A DNA stretch of 6,791 nucleotides from Bacteroidota bacterium (GTDB lineage: Bacteria; Bacteroidota; Bacteroidia; Bacteroidales; Bacteroidaceae): contig JAEZKJ010000053.1 of the NCBI GenBank assembly GCA_023415545.1, positions 1 to 6,791 on the forward strand. The letters are read 5' to 3'. A program made the position numbers and the translations under genes. The notes under the pieces are model-generated. The model did no database searches and was not told the DNA's origin. It worked only from the letters and a program-made list of their open reading frames with translations. Shown in pieces: positions 1-5,866 of the stretch. Position 1 is the stretch's first letter. Every line of letters starts with the position of its first letter.

Positions 1-16
1 ATGAACTCTATTTTTG

Positions 17-24
17 TATATTTG
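17..24 (+). promoter_or_regulatory. Bacteroidales -7 promoter element of the marR-like gene
   Basis: The octamer TATATTTG matches the Bacteroidales -7 consensus TAnnTTTG exactly. It would place the transcription start near position 28-30 and give a leader of about 20-25 bases before the start codon at 52. The -33 element would lie at or beyond the left edge of the window, so only half of the promoter can be judged. In AT-rich DNA this octamer also occurs by chance, which limits confidence. Confidence 0.45.
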
Positions 25-32
25 TGGTAAAG

Positions 33-44
33 TTGTTTAAACAA
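33..44. promoter_or_regulatory. Perfect 12-bp palindrome, candidate MarR operator
   Basis: TTGTTTAAACAA is a perfect inverted repeat lying between the -7 element and the start codon of the MarR-family gene. MarR dimers typically bind short palindromes of this size, often with TTG/CAA ends, that overlap or follow their own promoter. A bound dimer here would block initiation or early elongation, which is classic autorepression. The palindrome is seen directly; the link to this protein is inference from position and family behaviour. Confidence 0.45.
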
Positions 45-51
45 TCATTTT

Positions 52-498
52 ATGATAGAAGAATTAGGTTTTGACATGCATCTTTTTTTTGCAATTCTGA
101 ACGGAAAAGTTTCGGCTGCCATAAACAGAAAGCTCAGTCGCAAGTTCAGAAGCAATAATATTGATATCACTCCCGAGCAATGGACTGTGCTTCTTTTTCT
201 TTGGAATAAAGATGGAGTAGTTCAACAAGAGTTGTGTGATGCAACTTATAAGGACAAGCCAAGTATGACAAGACTTATTGACAATATGGAAAAACAACAT
301 CTAGTTGTAAGAATTTCGGATAAGAGTGATAGACGAACAAACCGTATACATTTAACAAAAACCGGCAGGCAACTTGAGGATAAAGTAAATGAGATCACAA
401 ACGAAACTTTAAAAGAGGCTTTAGAAGGAGTAGGTATTGAAGAGCTCAAGATTTCCCATGATGTATTGAAGAGAATATTTTCTAACGTAAAAGATTAA
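52..498 (+). CDS. MarR-family winged-helix transcriptional regulator
   Basis: This 148-residue protein has the usual MarR size and layout. An N-terminal dimerisation helix (about residues 8-34) is followed by a winged helix-turn-helix (about 38-105) and C-terminal dimerisation helices (about 105-146). The helix-turn-helix includes the stretch with Q58-Q59-E60 and the recognition helix around K69-P70-S71-M72-T73-R74. The wing carries the signature D93-R94-R95-T96-N97-R98, with the conserved Asp and Arg that contact the DNA minor groove. Such proteins are cytoplasmic repressors that release DNA on binding small phenolic ligands or on oxidation, and often control efflux or stress genes. I see no Cys in the sensory N-terminal region, so thiol-based redox sensing of the OhrR type looks unlikely. 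The target genes are probably left of the window or the gene itself. The start at 52 fits the family N-terminus; the next ATG at 76 would trim the first helix. Confidence 0.9.
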   Translation: MIEELGFDMHLFFAILNGKVSAAINRKLSRKFRSNNIDITPEQWTVLLFLWNKDGVVQQELCDATYKDKPSMTRLIDNMEKQHLVVRISDKSDRRTNRIHLTKTGRQLEDKVNEITNETLKEALEGVGIEELKISHDVLKRIFSNVKD

Positions 499-528
499 TG
501 ATTTTTCCGGAAATCGTTTATTTTTTTT
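497..528 (+). terminator. Probable intrinsic terminator of the marR-like gene
   Basis: An imperfect stem pairs 497-504 with 511-518 (one G-U pair), with a 6-base loop TTCCGG. It is followed by TA and a run of eight T at 521-528. The stem begins inside the TAA stop codon. It is short and AT-rich, so efficiency may be modest, but the T tract directly after the stem is convincing. It would separate this gene from the small membrane protein gene downstream. Confidence 0.5.
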
Positions 529-607
529 CTAAATAATTTCTTCTGTAATAGAATTATGCTTTAATTTGTAATCACTATAATAATAATCTATTTAATTAAA
601 TACACAC

Positions 608-790
608 ATGAAAATCTTACTTAAAAGCCTTGGACTTATTTTAATGGTTTTAGGAGCCTTAATAATGATTGTTATATTCGCTACAGGAAGCGATCTTGTA
701 AACAATAATGCTGTTCTTGGAGGTTCTTTAGCTCTTATGATAATTGGATTAATTGCTTACATTGTTATAAACAAAAAAATGGTTGAATAA
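608..790 (+). CDS. Small two-helix inner-membrane protein, function unknown
   Basis: This 60-residue protein has two clear hydrophobic segments, about residues 7-27 and 35-54. They are joined by a short polar turn containing D29 and three consecutive Asn (N32-N34). Lysines near the N-terminus (K2, K6) and after the second helix (K56, K57) predict a hairpin with both ends in the cytoplasm and the turn outside. Glycines inside both helices suggest tight helix packing or oligomerisation. I recall similar small hypothetical membrane proteins in Bacteroidales genomes, but know of no assigned function. The ATG at 608 is the natural start, with an A-rich upstream stretch and no Shine-Dalgarno, as is normal for this phylum. 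A weak promoter-like TTTG lies at 565-568, but no good -7 box follows. Being real is supported by its composition, by flanking terminators on both sides and by the absence of a competing ORF. Confidence 0.75.
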   Translation: MKILLKSLGLILMVLGALIMIVIFATGSDLVNNNAVLGGSLALMIIGLIAYIVINKKMVE

Positions 791-810
791 AAAGTTTAAC
801 TAAACTTTTT
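789..810 (+). terminator. AT-rich hairpin ending the small membrane protein gene
   Basis: A 9-bp perfect stem (789-797 with 802-810), loop AACT, begins within the stop codon and its right arm ends in five T. The stem contains only one G-C pair, so it is a weak terminator alone; the stronger hairpin at 876-909 lies behind it. Confidence 0.4.
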
Positions 811-875
811 ATAACGCTTTTTGAACCATACAAAAGTTATTTTGTAACTAATATTATTCATAATAAAGTTATAAT

Positions 876-909
876 AAAAATGAGCTTGGTGTTTACCAAG
901 CTCATTTTT
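876..909. terminator. Bidirectional intrinsic terminator between convergent genes
   Basis: A perfect 15-bp stem pairs 876-890 with 895-909 around the tetraloop GTTT. The core TGAGCTTGGT and its complement are flanked by five A on the left and five T on the right, so both strands give a hairpin followed by a U tract. It sits between the convergent small membrane protein gene (ends 790) and rprY (ends 951), and can terminate both transcripts. Confidence 0.88.
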
Positions 910-950
910 ATATATAGAATTTCAAAAGGATTTATTATCTATTTAAAAAA

Positions 951-1658
951 TTATTCTGCCTCAGGAGTAATAAGTTTATAACCCTTACCATGAATATTGA
1001 TAATCTCAATAGATGGATCTTCTCTTAAATGCTTACGAAGTTTTGTAATATATACGTCCATACTTCTTGCATTAAAATAGTTATCATCAATCCAAATAGT
1101 CTTCAAAGCAAAGTCACGCTGCAATATTTCATTAGCATGTGCACAAAGAAGGCCTAAAAGTTCAGATTCTTTTGTCGTTAATTTAGTGCTATTATTATCA
1201 ATAGTAAGCAACTGTTTTTGAGTATCGAAAGTGAACTTACCAAGTTTATAAACAGTACTCTCCTTATTTTTCTTTCCGCGTACACGACGAAGTATTGCTT
1301 CAATACGGAAAGTAAGTTCTTCCATGCTGAAAGGTTTAGTAATGTAATCATCAGCACCAATTTTAAATCCTTCAAGTATATCCTCTTTAAGAGTTTTAGC
1401 AGTAAGGAAAATAATTGGAATTTCAGCATTAGCACTGCGTATTTCTTGTGCCAAAGTAAATCCGTCTTTTTTAGGCATCATTACATCAAGAACACACAAA
1501 TCAAATTTATTTTTCAAAAAAGCTTTATAACCAGCTTCTCCGTCAGGACACAATTCAGCAGAATACCCTTTTGCCTGCAAATATTCTCTTAAAAGCATGC
1601 CAAGATTTTCATCATCTTCGCATAACAAAATACGCAATTTTTCGTCCATACTATTCAT
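951..1658 (-). CDS. rprY: RprY-type OmpR-family response regulator
   Basis: This 235-residue protein has a receiver domain (about residues 8-122) and an OmpR-type winged-helix DNA-binding domain (about 134-232). The acidic pocket is E14-D15-D16, the phosphoacceptor is D58 in VLDVMMPKKDG, the switch Thr is T86 and the conserved Lys is K108 in TKPF, so the receiver appears fully functional. The DNA-binding part has the typical TTKESELL segment at 161-168, a recognition helix around 197-212 (NARSMDVYITKLRKHL) and the GKGYKL wing. It overlaps the end of rprX by 8 bp (ATGAATAG), so translation is probably coupled. An alternative ATG at codon 4 (1649) would avoid the overlap and cannot be excluded. 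RprX/RprY was first described in Bacteroides fragilis in work on tetracycline resistance; RprY homologues in related anaerobes have been linked to stress responses. The RprX partner supports the name. Confidence 0.93.
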   Translation of the reverse strand: MNSMDEKLRILLCEDDENLGMLLREYLQAKGYSAELCPDGEAGYKAFLKNKFDLCVLDVMMPKKDGFTLAQEIRSANAEIPIIFLTAKTLKEDILEGFKIGADDYITKPFSMEELTFRIEAILRRVRGKKNKESTVYKLGKFTFDTQKQLLTIDNNSTKLTTKESELLGLLCAHANEILQRDFALKTIWIDDNYFNARSMDVYITKLRKHLREDPSIEIINIHGKGYKLITPEAE

Positions 1659-3225
1659 TTTTTAATAAAGGTAATATTATTATAAATTTCGTTCCTACAT
1701 TTATATCACTCTCAGCACGTATAGTACCTTTGTGATCCTTAATAATCTTTTTCACATAAGCCAATCCCAATCCAAATCCCTTAACATCATGAAGATTGCC
1801 TGTATGTACACGATAAAACTTATCGAATATCTTTTTTAAATTCTCCTTCTTTATACCAATACCATTATCCTGTATCGATATATATAGTTTACCCGAATCA
1901 TTCCATGTCTTTACATTTAAAAGCAATTCACCTTCGGGCTTTTTGTACTTAACTGCATTATCCAACAGATTGAAAATAACGTTGGTAAAATGCATCTCAT
2001 CCACAAAAATATGTGGATCTTCAGCTAATAGTTCTGAAGTGATTGTTCCATTATACTTCTCAACTTTTAAAGTGAATGTGTTGATTACACCTTTTATAAG
2101 CTCATTAGCATTAATATCCTTCATCTTTAATATTGTCTTCTGTCGCTCAAACATAGACATCTGAAGAACTTTTTCAACCTGGAAGCGTAATCTCTTTGTC
2201 TCATCATTTATTACACCAGATATATGTTGGAACATCGCCGGTGATTTAGCTACAGCCGGGTCCTTCAACATCTGAGCAGCTAGCGATATTGTTGAAATTG
2301 GTGTCTTAAACTCATGAGTCATATTGTTTATAAAATCATTTTTTATCTCTGTCAACTTCTTTTGACGGAAGATAATGTAGATTGTAAATATGAAGGTCAC
2401 TAACAAAACCAAAGTGAATATTAATGACGGTATCATAAATTTAACAGAACTGAATATATAACTGTTCATTGTAGGGAAGTGAATATTTACAACTCCCATT
2501 CTTGCAGGTGGATCATTTCTAAATATCACCCTTGAATAGGTACTTTCACTACCTTCATCAGTATAGTCAGGACATCTATATACATCAGTACCATCTCTAT
2601 CGGTTACCGAAAAATGGTATGGTATATCAATTCCATTATTTAGTAGTTCTGTCTTTAGAAAAAGATCTAGTTGTTTAAAATTAACTCTCTTTTTTAAAGG
2701 CTTATCACTAGCATTGTACAATATATTATAGACCACTTCATCCAAAAGAGCTCTTTGATATACATAGCGATTCTTCACAATCTCTTGCAAGGCTCTTGAT
2801 GTTTGCGGTATATTTTTACCCGTTGAGATTATAGCTTTTGGCACACTCGAGGGACGAACATTGGTAACTCGCATCTTAAATTCAAAACTTGAGTACCCCG
2901 ACAAACCATCCGAACTTGCTGAATAATGATGAGATTTTTCTACTACACCACTCTCCTGTTCTTCTGTCTGTTCTTCTACCTGTTGGTTCTCTTTAGATAG
3001 TTGTGCTGCCTTTTCTGTAGCTATAACATCATCTTCAAGATATTTTTTTGTTTCAACCAACTCAACATTTTTACATGCTGAAACAAGGCTTCTTTGAACA
3101 GACTCATCAAACTGCTCTTTACGCATCTTTACCATCTCTTCGATATACTTTACCTGCAGGTATAGCAAACTAAGAAATGATAATCCCATTACAATACTTA
3201 AAATCCAAATCGTTGACTTTTTCAT
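1651..3225 (-). CDS. rprX: RprX-type membrane sensor histidine kinase
   Basis: This 524-residue kinase has a first membrane helix at about residues 5-24, a large periplasmic sensor region (about 28-263) and a second helix at about 265-287. The catalytic core follows: H box with phosphoacceptor H304 in MTHEFKTP, N box N419-LLDN-AVKYK, G1 box DNGIGI at 453-458, F box F467/F470 and G2 box GFGLGL at 483-488. All motifs are intact. Only about 15 residues separate the second helix from the H box, so there is no HAMP domain. The periplasmic region holds two Cys, C51 and C218, that could pair, and a Glu/Gln-rich segment at about 81-92 encoded by a tandem repeat. The sequence around the H box and the second helix matches what I remember of B. 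fragilis RprX very closely. The sensed signal is not evident. It is the first gene of a kinase-first operon with rprY. Confidence 0.94.
   Translation of the reverse strand: MKKSTIWILSIVMGLSFLSLLYLQVKYIEEMVKMRKEQFDESVQRSLVSACKNVELVETKKYLEDDVIATEKAAQLSKENQQVEEQTEEQESGVVEKSHHYSASSDGLSGYSSFEFKMRVTNVRPSSVPKAIISTGKNIPQTSRALQEIVKNRYVYQRALLDEVVYNILYNASDKPLKKRVNFKQLDLFLKTELLNNGIDIPYHFSVTDRDGTDVYRCPDYTDEGSESTYSRVIFRNDPPARMGVVNIHFPTMNSYIFSSVKFMIPSLIFTLVLLVTFIFTIYIIFRQKKLTEIKNDFINNMTHEFKTPISTISLAAQMLKDPAVAKSPAMFQHISGVINDETKRLRFQVEKVLQMSMFERQKTILKMKDINANELIKGVINTFTLKVEKYNGTITSELLAEDPHIFVDEMHFTNVIFNLLDNAVKYKKPEGELLLNVKTWNDSGKLYISIQDNGIGIKKENLKKIFDKFYRVHTGNLHDVKGFGLGLAYVKKIIKDHKGTIRAESDINVGTKFIIILPLLKNE
2956..2991. 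repeat. Three-copy 12-bp in-frame tandem repeat inside rprX
   Basis: Three consecutive 12-base units start CTGTT on the plus strand. The first two differ only in the last two bases; the third (2980-2991) is more diverged. Read on the coding strand they give the four-residue units E-N-Q-Q, V-E-E-Q and T-E-E-Q. Because the unit is a multiple of three, copy changes would lengthen or shorten the acidic sensor-domain linker without breaking the frame. Confidence 0.7.
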
Positions 3226-3230
3226 GTCAG

Positions 3231-3262
3231 CAAAATTAAAAACGGCTAATCCGTTAACACAA
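3231..3262 (-). promoter_or_regulatory. Start-proximal promoter candidate for rprX
   Basis: On the minus strand TTG (3262-3260) is followed after 21 bases by TAATTTTG (3238-3231), an exact TAnnTTTG. The predicted start would lie within a few bases of the rprX ATG at 3225, implying an almost leaderless message, which weakens the case. A small inverted repeat AACGG-CTAAT-CCGTT (3241-3255) falls between the two elements and could bind a regulator. Confidence 0.27.
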
Positions 3263-3338
3263 TCCCTTAAATATTATTGATTTGAATTATCAATTTTAAA
3301 TAAAAAAATCAATTAAGAGTATTGATATATAATTATAA

Positions 3339-3366
3339 CAAATTTAACCTATTAATAGTTTACAAA
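3339..3366 (-). promoter_or_regulatory. Upstream promoter candidate for rprX
   Basis: On the minus strand TTTG (3366-3363) is followed after 16 bases by TAAATTTG (3346-3339), an exact -7 consensus. The spacing is shorter than the usual 19-21 bases. It would give a leader of about 110 bases for the rprXY message. The rest of 3226-3424 is AT-rich with no ORF or RNA structure that I can recognise. Confidence 0.3.
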
Positions 3367-3424
3367 ATAATAAAAATATATAATCACTTCCAATAATAAA
3401 TGATAAATTTTTGAATTATTTTAA

Positions 3425-3459
3425 ATAAAAATCGGCGTATTTTAACAAATACGCCGATT
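3425..3459 (-). terminator. Intrinsic terminator of the EF-G2-type gene
   Basis: A perfect 13-bp stem pairs 3430-3442 with 3447-3459 around a 4-base loop, with the GC-rich core ATCGGCGTA. Read on the minus strand the stem is followed by a T-rich tail (TTTATTTA, with further T inside the stem end). It lies 24 bases after the stop codon of the EF-G gene and separates it from rprXY. Confidence 0.85.
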
Positions 3460-3483
3460 AAAGATATTATTTTATTAAGTAAA

Positions 3484-5643
3484 TTAGTCTTCTTTTTCTT
3501 CTTTACTTTCAAACTCCTTCATTAATTTTTCTTGTACGTCAGCTGGAACAAGTTCATAACTTGCAAACTTCATTATAAATGATGCACGTCCACCGGTAAG
3601 TGAGCTAAGCGAAGTTGAGTATGAAGACATCTCTTTAAGAGGAACTTTAGCTACAAGTTTTTCATATCCATTTTCGCTGTTCATTCCCATAATAAGTCCT
3701 CTTCTACCCTGCAAGTCACTCATAACATCACCCATTCTATCACTTGGCACATACACTTCAACATCATAAATAGGCTCTAAGATTTTTGGACCAGCATTTT
3801 TAAAGGCTTCACTGAAAGCATTTCTTCCGGCAAGCATAAATGAAATTTCGTTAGAATCTACCGGGTGCATCTTACCATCATAAACAATAACTCGTACATC
3901 TCGAGCATACGAACCTGTAAGAGGTCCCTGTTCCATACGGCTCATTATACCTTTTAATATAGCAGGCATAAATCTACTATCAATAGAACCACCAACGATA
4001 CTATTAATAAATACAAGTTTACCTCCCCATTCTAAAGGAACAATTTCTTCACCTTTTTTATTTATCTTAAATTCTTGTCCATTGAATTTGTATGTCTCAG
4101 GTAATGGCATTCCATCATAATATGGCTCTACTATAAGATGAACTTCACCAAACTGTCCAGCTCCACCCGACTGTTTTTTATGTCGATAGTCAGCTCGGGC
4201 CATCTTAGTAATAGTTTCACGATATGGGATTTTTGGCTCTTCAAACTTGATTTGAACCTTTTCATTATTCTCAATTCTCCATTTCAATGTACGTAAATGG
4301 AACTCTCCTTGACCATGAACAATAATTTGCTTTAACTCCTTAGACTGTTCAATAATCCATGTTGGATCTTCTTCTCGCATTCGATGAAGAATAGTCATCA
4401 ACTTTTCAGTATCCGACTCATTAACAGGTTTGATAGCTCTTGAATATTTAGAGTTTGGATATTTAATAAAGTCAAATCTATTATCACAATCTTTTCCATT
4501 CAATGTATTACCTGTTCTAACATCTTTCAGTTTAACACTACAACCAATATCACCGGCTTTCAACTCTTCTACTTCAATTCTATTAGCTCCTGCACAAACA
4601 AATAACTGTGCAATTCTCTCTTTAGAACCTCTGTCAGCATTTGTAAGGTCATCACCTGCATGAATTGTTCCACTCATAACTTTAAAATATTGAACTCCAC
4701 CGATATGTGGTTCAACAGCAGTTTTAAAGAAATATAGTGAAGTAGGACCATTTGAATCAGGTTTAACAACTTGTCCTTTTGTGTTTAATACAGGAGGCAT
4801 TTCATCAACAAATGGTACAACATTACCCAAGAACTCCATTAAACGTCGTACACCCATGTCTTTACCAGCGCATACACAGAATACAGGATACATACCTCGT
4901 GAAGCTAATCCTTTACGGATACCCTCTCTCATTTCATCCTCAGTCAATGTTTCAGATTCGAAGAATTTTTCCATCAAAGCTTCATCATTCTCAGCTGCAG
5001 CTTCAACAAGGATTTTATGTAACTCCATTGCTTTTTCTTTCTCCGACTCTGGAATTTCTTCAATAATTGGTGCACCACCTTCTGGTTTCCATGAATATTT
5101 CTTCATAAGAAGAACGTCAATTAACTCATGAAAATCAGGACCTGTTTGAAGTGGGTACTGTATTTGAACAACCTTTGGGCCATATATATTTTTTAATTGC
5201 TCCAATACGTTGTCAAAATCACACTTTTCATTATCTAACTGATTTACAAGAAATAGAACAGGCTTACCTAGTTTTTCAGTATAACGAAAATGATTTTGAG
5301 TACCTACCTCTACACCATATTGTCCATTTAATAAAAGTATAGCAGTATCTGTTACATTCAATGCTGTCATTGCTGCTCCTACGAAGTCATCACTTCCAGG
5401 ACAATCAATAATATTTAATTTCTTTCCATTCCATTCTGTGTGGAACACTGTAGAAAATACAGAATAACCATATTCCTGTTCAACAGGGAAATAATCGCTG
5501 ACAGTATTTTTAGCAGTAATTCTACCACGACGTTTTATAACACCACTCTCAAAGAGTAAAGACTCTGTGAGGGTGGTCTTTCCTGCTCCATCATTGCCTA
5601 AAAGTGCAATGTTTTTAATTTCGTTAGTCTGATATACTTTCAT
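3484..5643 (-). CDS. fusA2: Elongation factor G paralog, EF-G2 (FusA2) type
   Basis: This 719-residue protein has all five EF-G domains: GTPase domain (about 1-285), domain II (about 295-385), III (about 405-480), IV (about 480-612) and V (about 615-700). The P-loop G16-NDGA-GKTT24 is intact, but other G motifs deviate. Switch I has EQEYGYSV instead of EQERGITI, the DTPGH motif is D80-CPG-S84 with Ser for the catalytic His, NKxD is N134-QLD, and the G5 Ser is C258. Domain IV keeps HKKQSGGAGQFGEV and HPVDSNE but has about 26 extra residues (518-543) against E. coli EF-G. These traits fit the paralog described in B. thetaiotaomicron as EF-G2, which translocates ribosomes without GTP hydrolysis, supports gut fitness and is induced by the regulator Cur; that is literature from memory. 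The ATG at 5643 is preferred over an in-frame TTG at 5652, which would add MNI. It is monocistronic, between its own terminator and a divergent promoter region. Confidence 0.88.
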   Translation of the reverse strand: MKVYQTNEIKNIALLGNDGAGKTTLTESLLFESGVIKRRGRITAKNTVSDYFPVEQEYGYSVFSTVFHTEWNGKKLNIIDCPGSDDFVGAAMTALNVTDTAILLLNGQYGVEVGTQNHFRYTEKLGKPVLFLVNQLDNEKCDFDNVLEQLKNIYGPKVVQIQYPLQTGPDFHELIDVLLMKKYSWKPEGGAPIIEEIPESEKEKAMELHKILVEAAAENDEALMEKFFESETLTEDEMREGIRKGLASRGMYPVFCVCAGKDMGVRRLMEFLGNVVPFVDEMPPVLNTKGQVVKPDSNGPTSLYFFKTAVEPHIGGVQYFKVMSGTIHAGDDLTNADRGSKERIAQLFVCAGANRIEVEELKAGDIGCSVKLKDVRTGNTLNGKDCDNRFDFIKYPNSKYSRAIKPVNESDTEKLMTILHRMREEDPTWIIEQSKELKQIIVHGQGEFHLRTLKWRIENNEKVQIKFEEPKIPYRETITKMARADYRHKKQSGGAGQFGEVHLIVEPYYDGMPLPETYKFNGQEFKINKKGEEIVPLEWGGKLVFINSIVGGSIDSRFMPAILKGIMSRMEQGPLTGSYARDVRVIVYDGKMHPVDSNEISFMLAGRNAFSEAFKNAGPKILEPIYDVEVYVPSDRMGDVMSDLQGRRGLIMGMNSENGYEKLVAKVPLKEMSSYSTSLSSLTGGRASFIMKFASYELVPADVQEKLMKEFESKEEKED

Positions 5644-5703
5644 GATATTCAATATTTAATTAGAAATTTGAAGATATGAGTTTCATACCTTTTAACACTT
5701 TTG

Positions 5704-5733
5704 CAAAATATAAATTATTGATTAGAAAAACAA
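5704..5733 (-). promoter_or_regulatory. Promoter candidate for the EF-G2-type gene
   Basis: On the minus strand TTG (5733-5731) is followed after 18 bases by TATATTTTG (5712-5704). This resembles TAnnTTTG but has one extra base in the spacer, so it is an imperfect match. The start would fall near 5698-5700, giving a leader of about 55 bases before the ATG at 5643. No better -7 box appears on this strand between 5644 and 5866. Confidence 0.35.
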
Positions 5734-5735
5734 TG

Positions 5736-5764
5736 AAAACGTATGTGTTACTAAATTATGTTTT
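5736..5764. promoter_or_regulatory. Imperfect inverted repeat upstream of the EF-G2 promoter
   Basis: AAAACGTA (5736-5743) and TATGTTTT (5757-5764) form 8-base arms with one mismatch around 13 bases. The centre lies about 50 bases before the predicted transcription start, directly upstream of the TTG -33 element. That is a plausible activator position for a CRP-like protein. No known consensus is matched, so this is only a candidate. Confidence 0.25.
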
Positions 5765-5842
5765 AAAGCACCAAAATGATAAAAGTTTTTGAATAAACCA
5801 TCTTATTAACTATACCTAATACTTTAATAGTAACTAATAAAT

Positions 5843-5850
5843 TATCTTTG
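5843..5850 (+). promoter_or_regulatory. -7 promoter element of hemW
   Basis: TATCTTTG matches TAnnTTTG exactly and lies 16 bases before the hemW ATG at 5867, giving a short leader of about 12 bases. No clean TTTG sits 19-21 bases upstream; only the weak CTTTAA at 5822-5827 is near the right place. Confidence 0.42.
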
Positions 5851-5866
5851 TAAAAACAAATAAACT

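Noticed and set aside
83..90. Run of eight T near the start of the MarR gene, considered as a phase-variation tract
   Set aside because: The frame is intact and runs of this length are common in such AT-rich DNA; another occurs at 521-528. Strain comparison would be needed to revive the idea.
64..300. Minus-strand open frame within the MarR gene
   Set aside because: It is the complement of the winged-helix coding region; the plus-strand frame has the family signature.
1218..1592. 124-codon open frame on the plus strand within rprY
   Set aside because: It is antisense to a fully motif-bearing response regulator, is rich in Phe, Ser and Lys as expected for a complement of coding DNA, and has no recognisable domain.
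4779..5131. Two overlapping plus-strand open frames inside the EF-G gene
   Set aside because: Both are antisense to conserved GTPase domain sequence and show no family signature or promoter of their own.
3484..5643. Tetracycline-resistance ribosomal protection protein (TetQ-like)
   Set aside because: These are also EF-G-like GTPases in Bacteroides, but the size, the N-terminus, the domain IV insertion and the native-looking base composition fit EF-G2 better, and no mobile-element genes are nearby.
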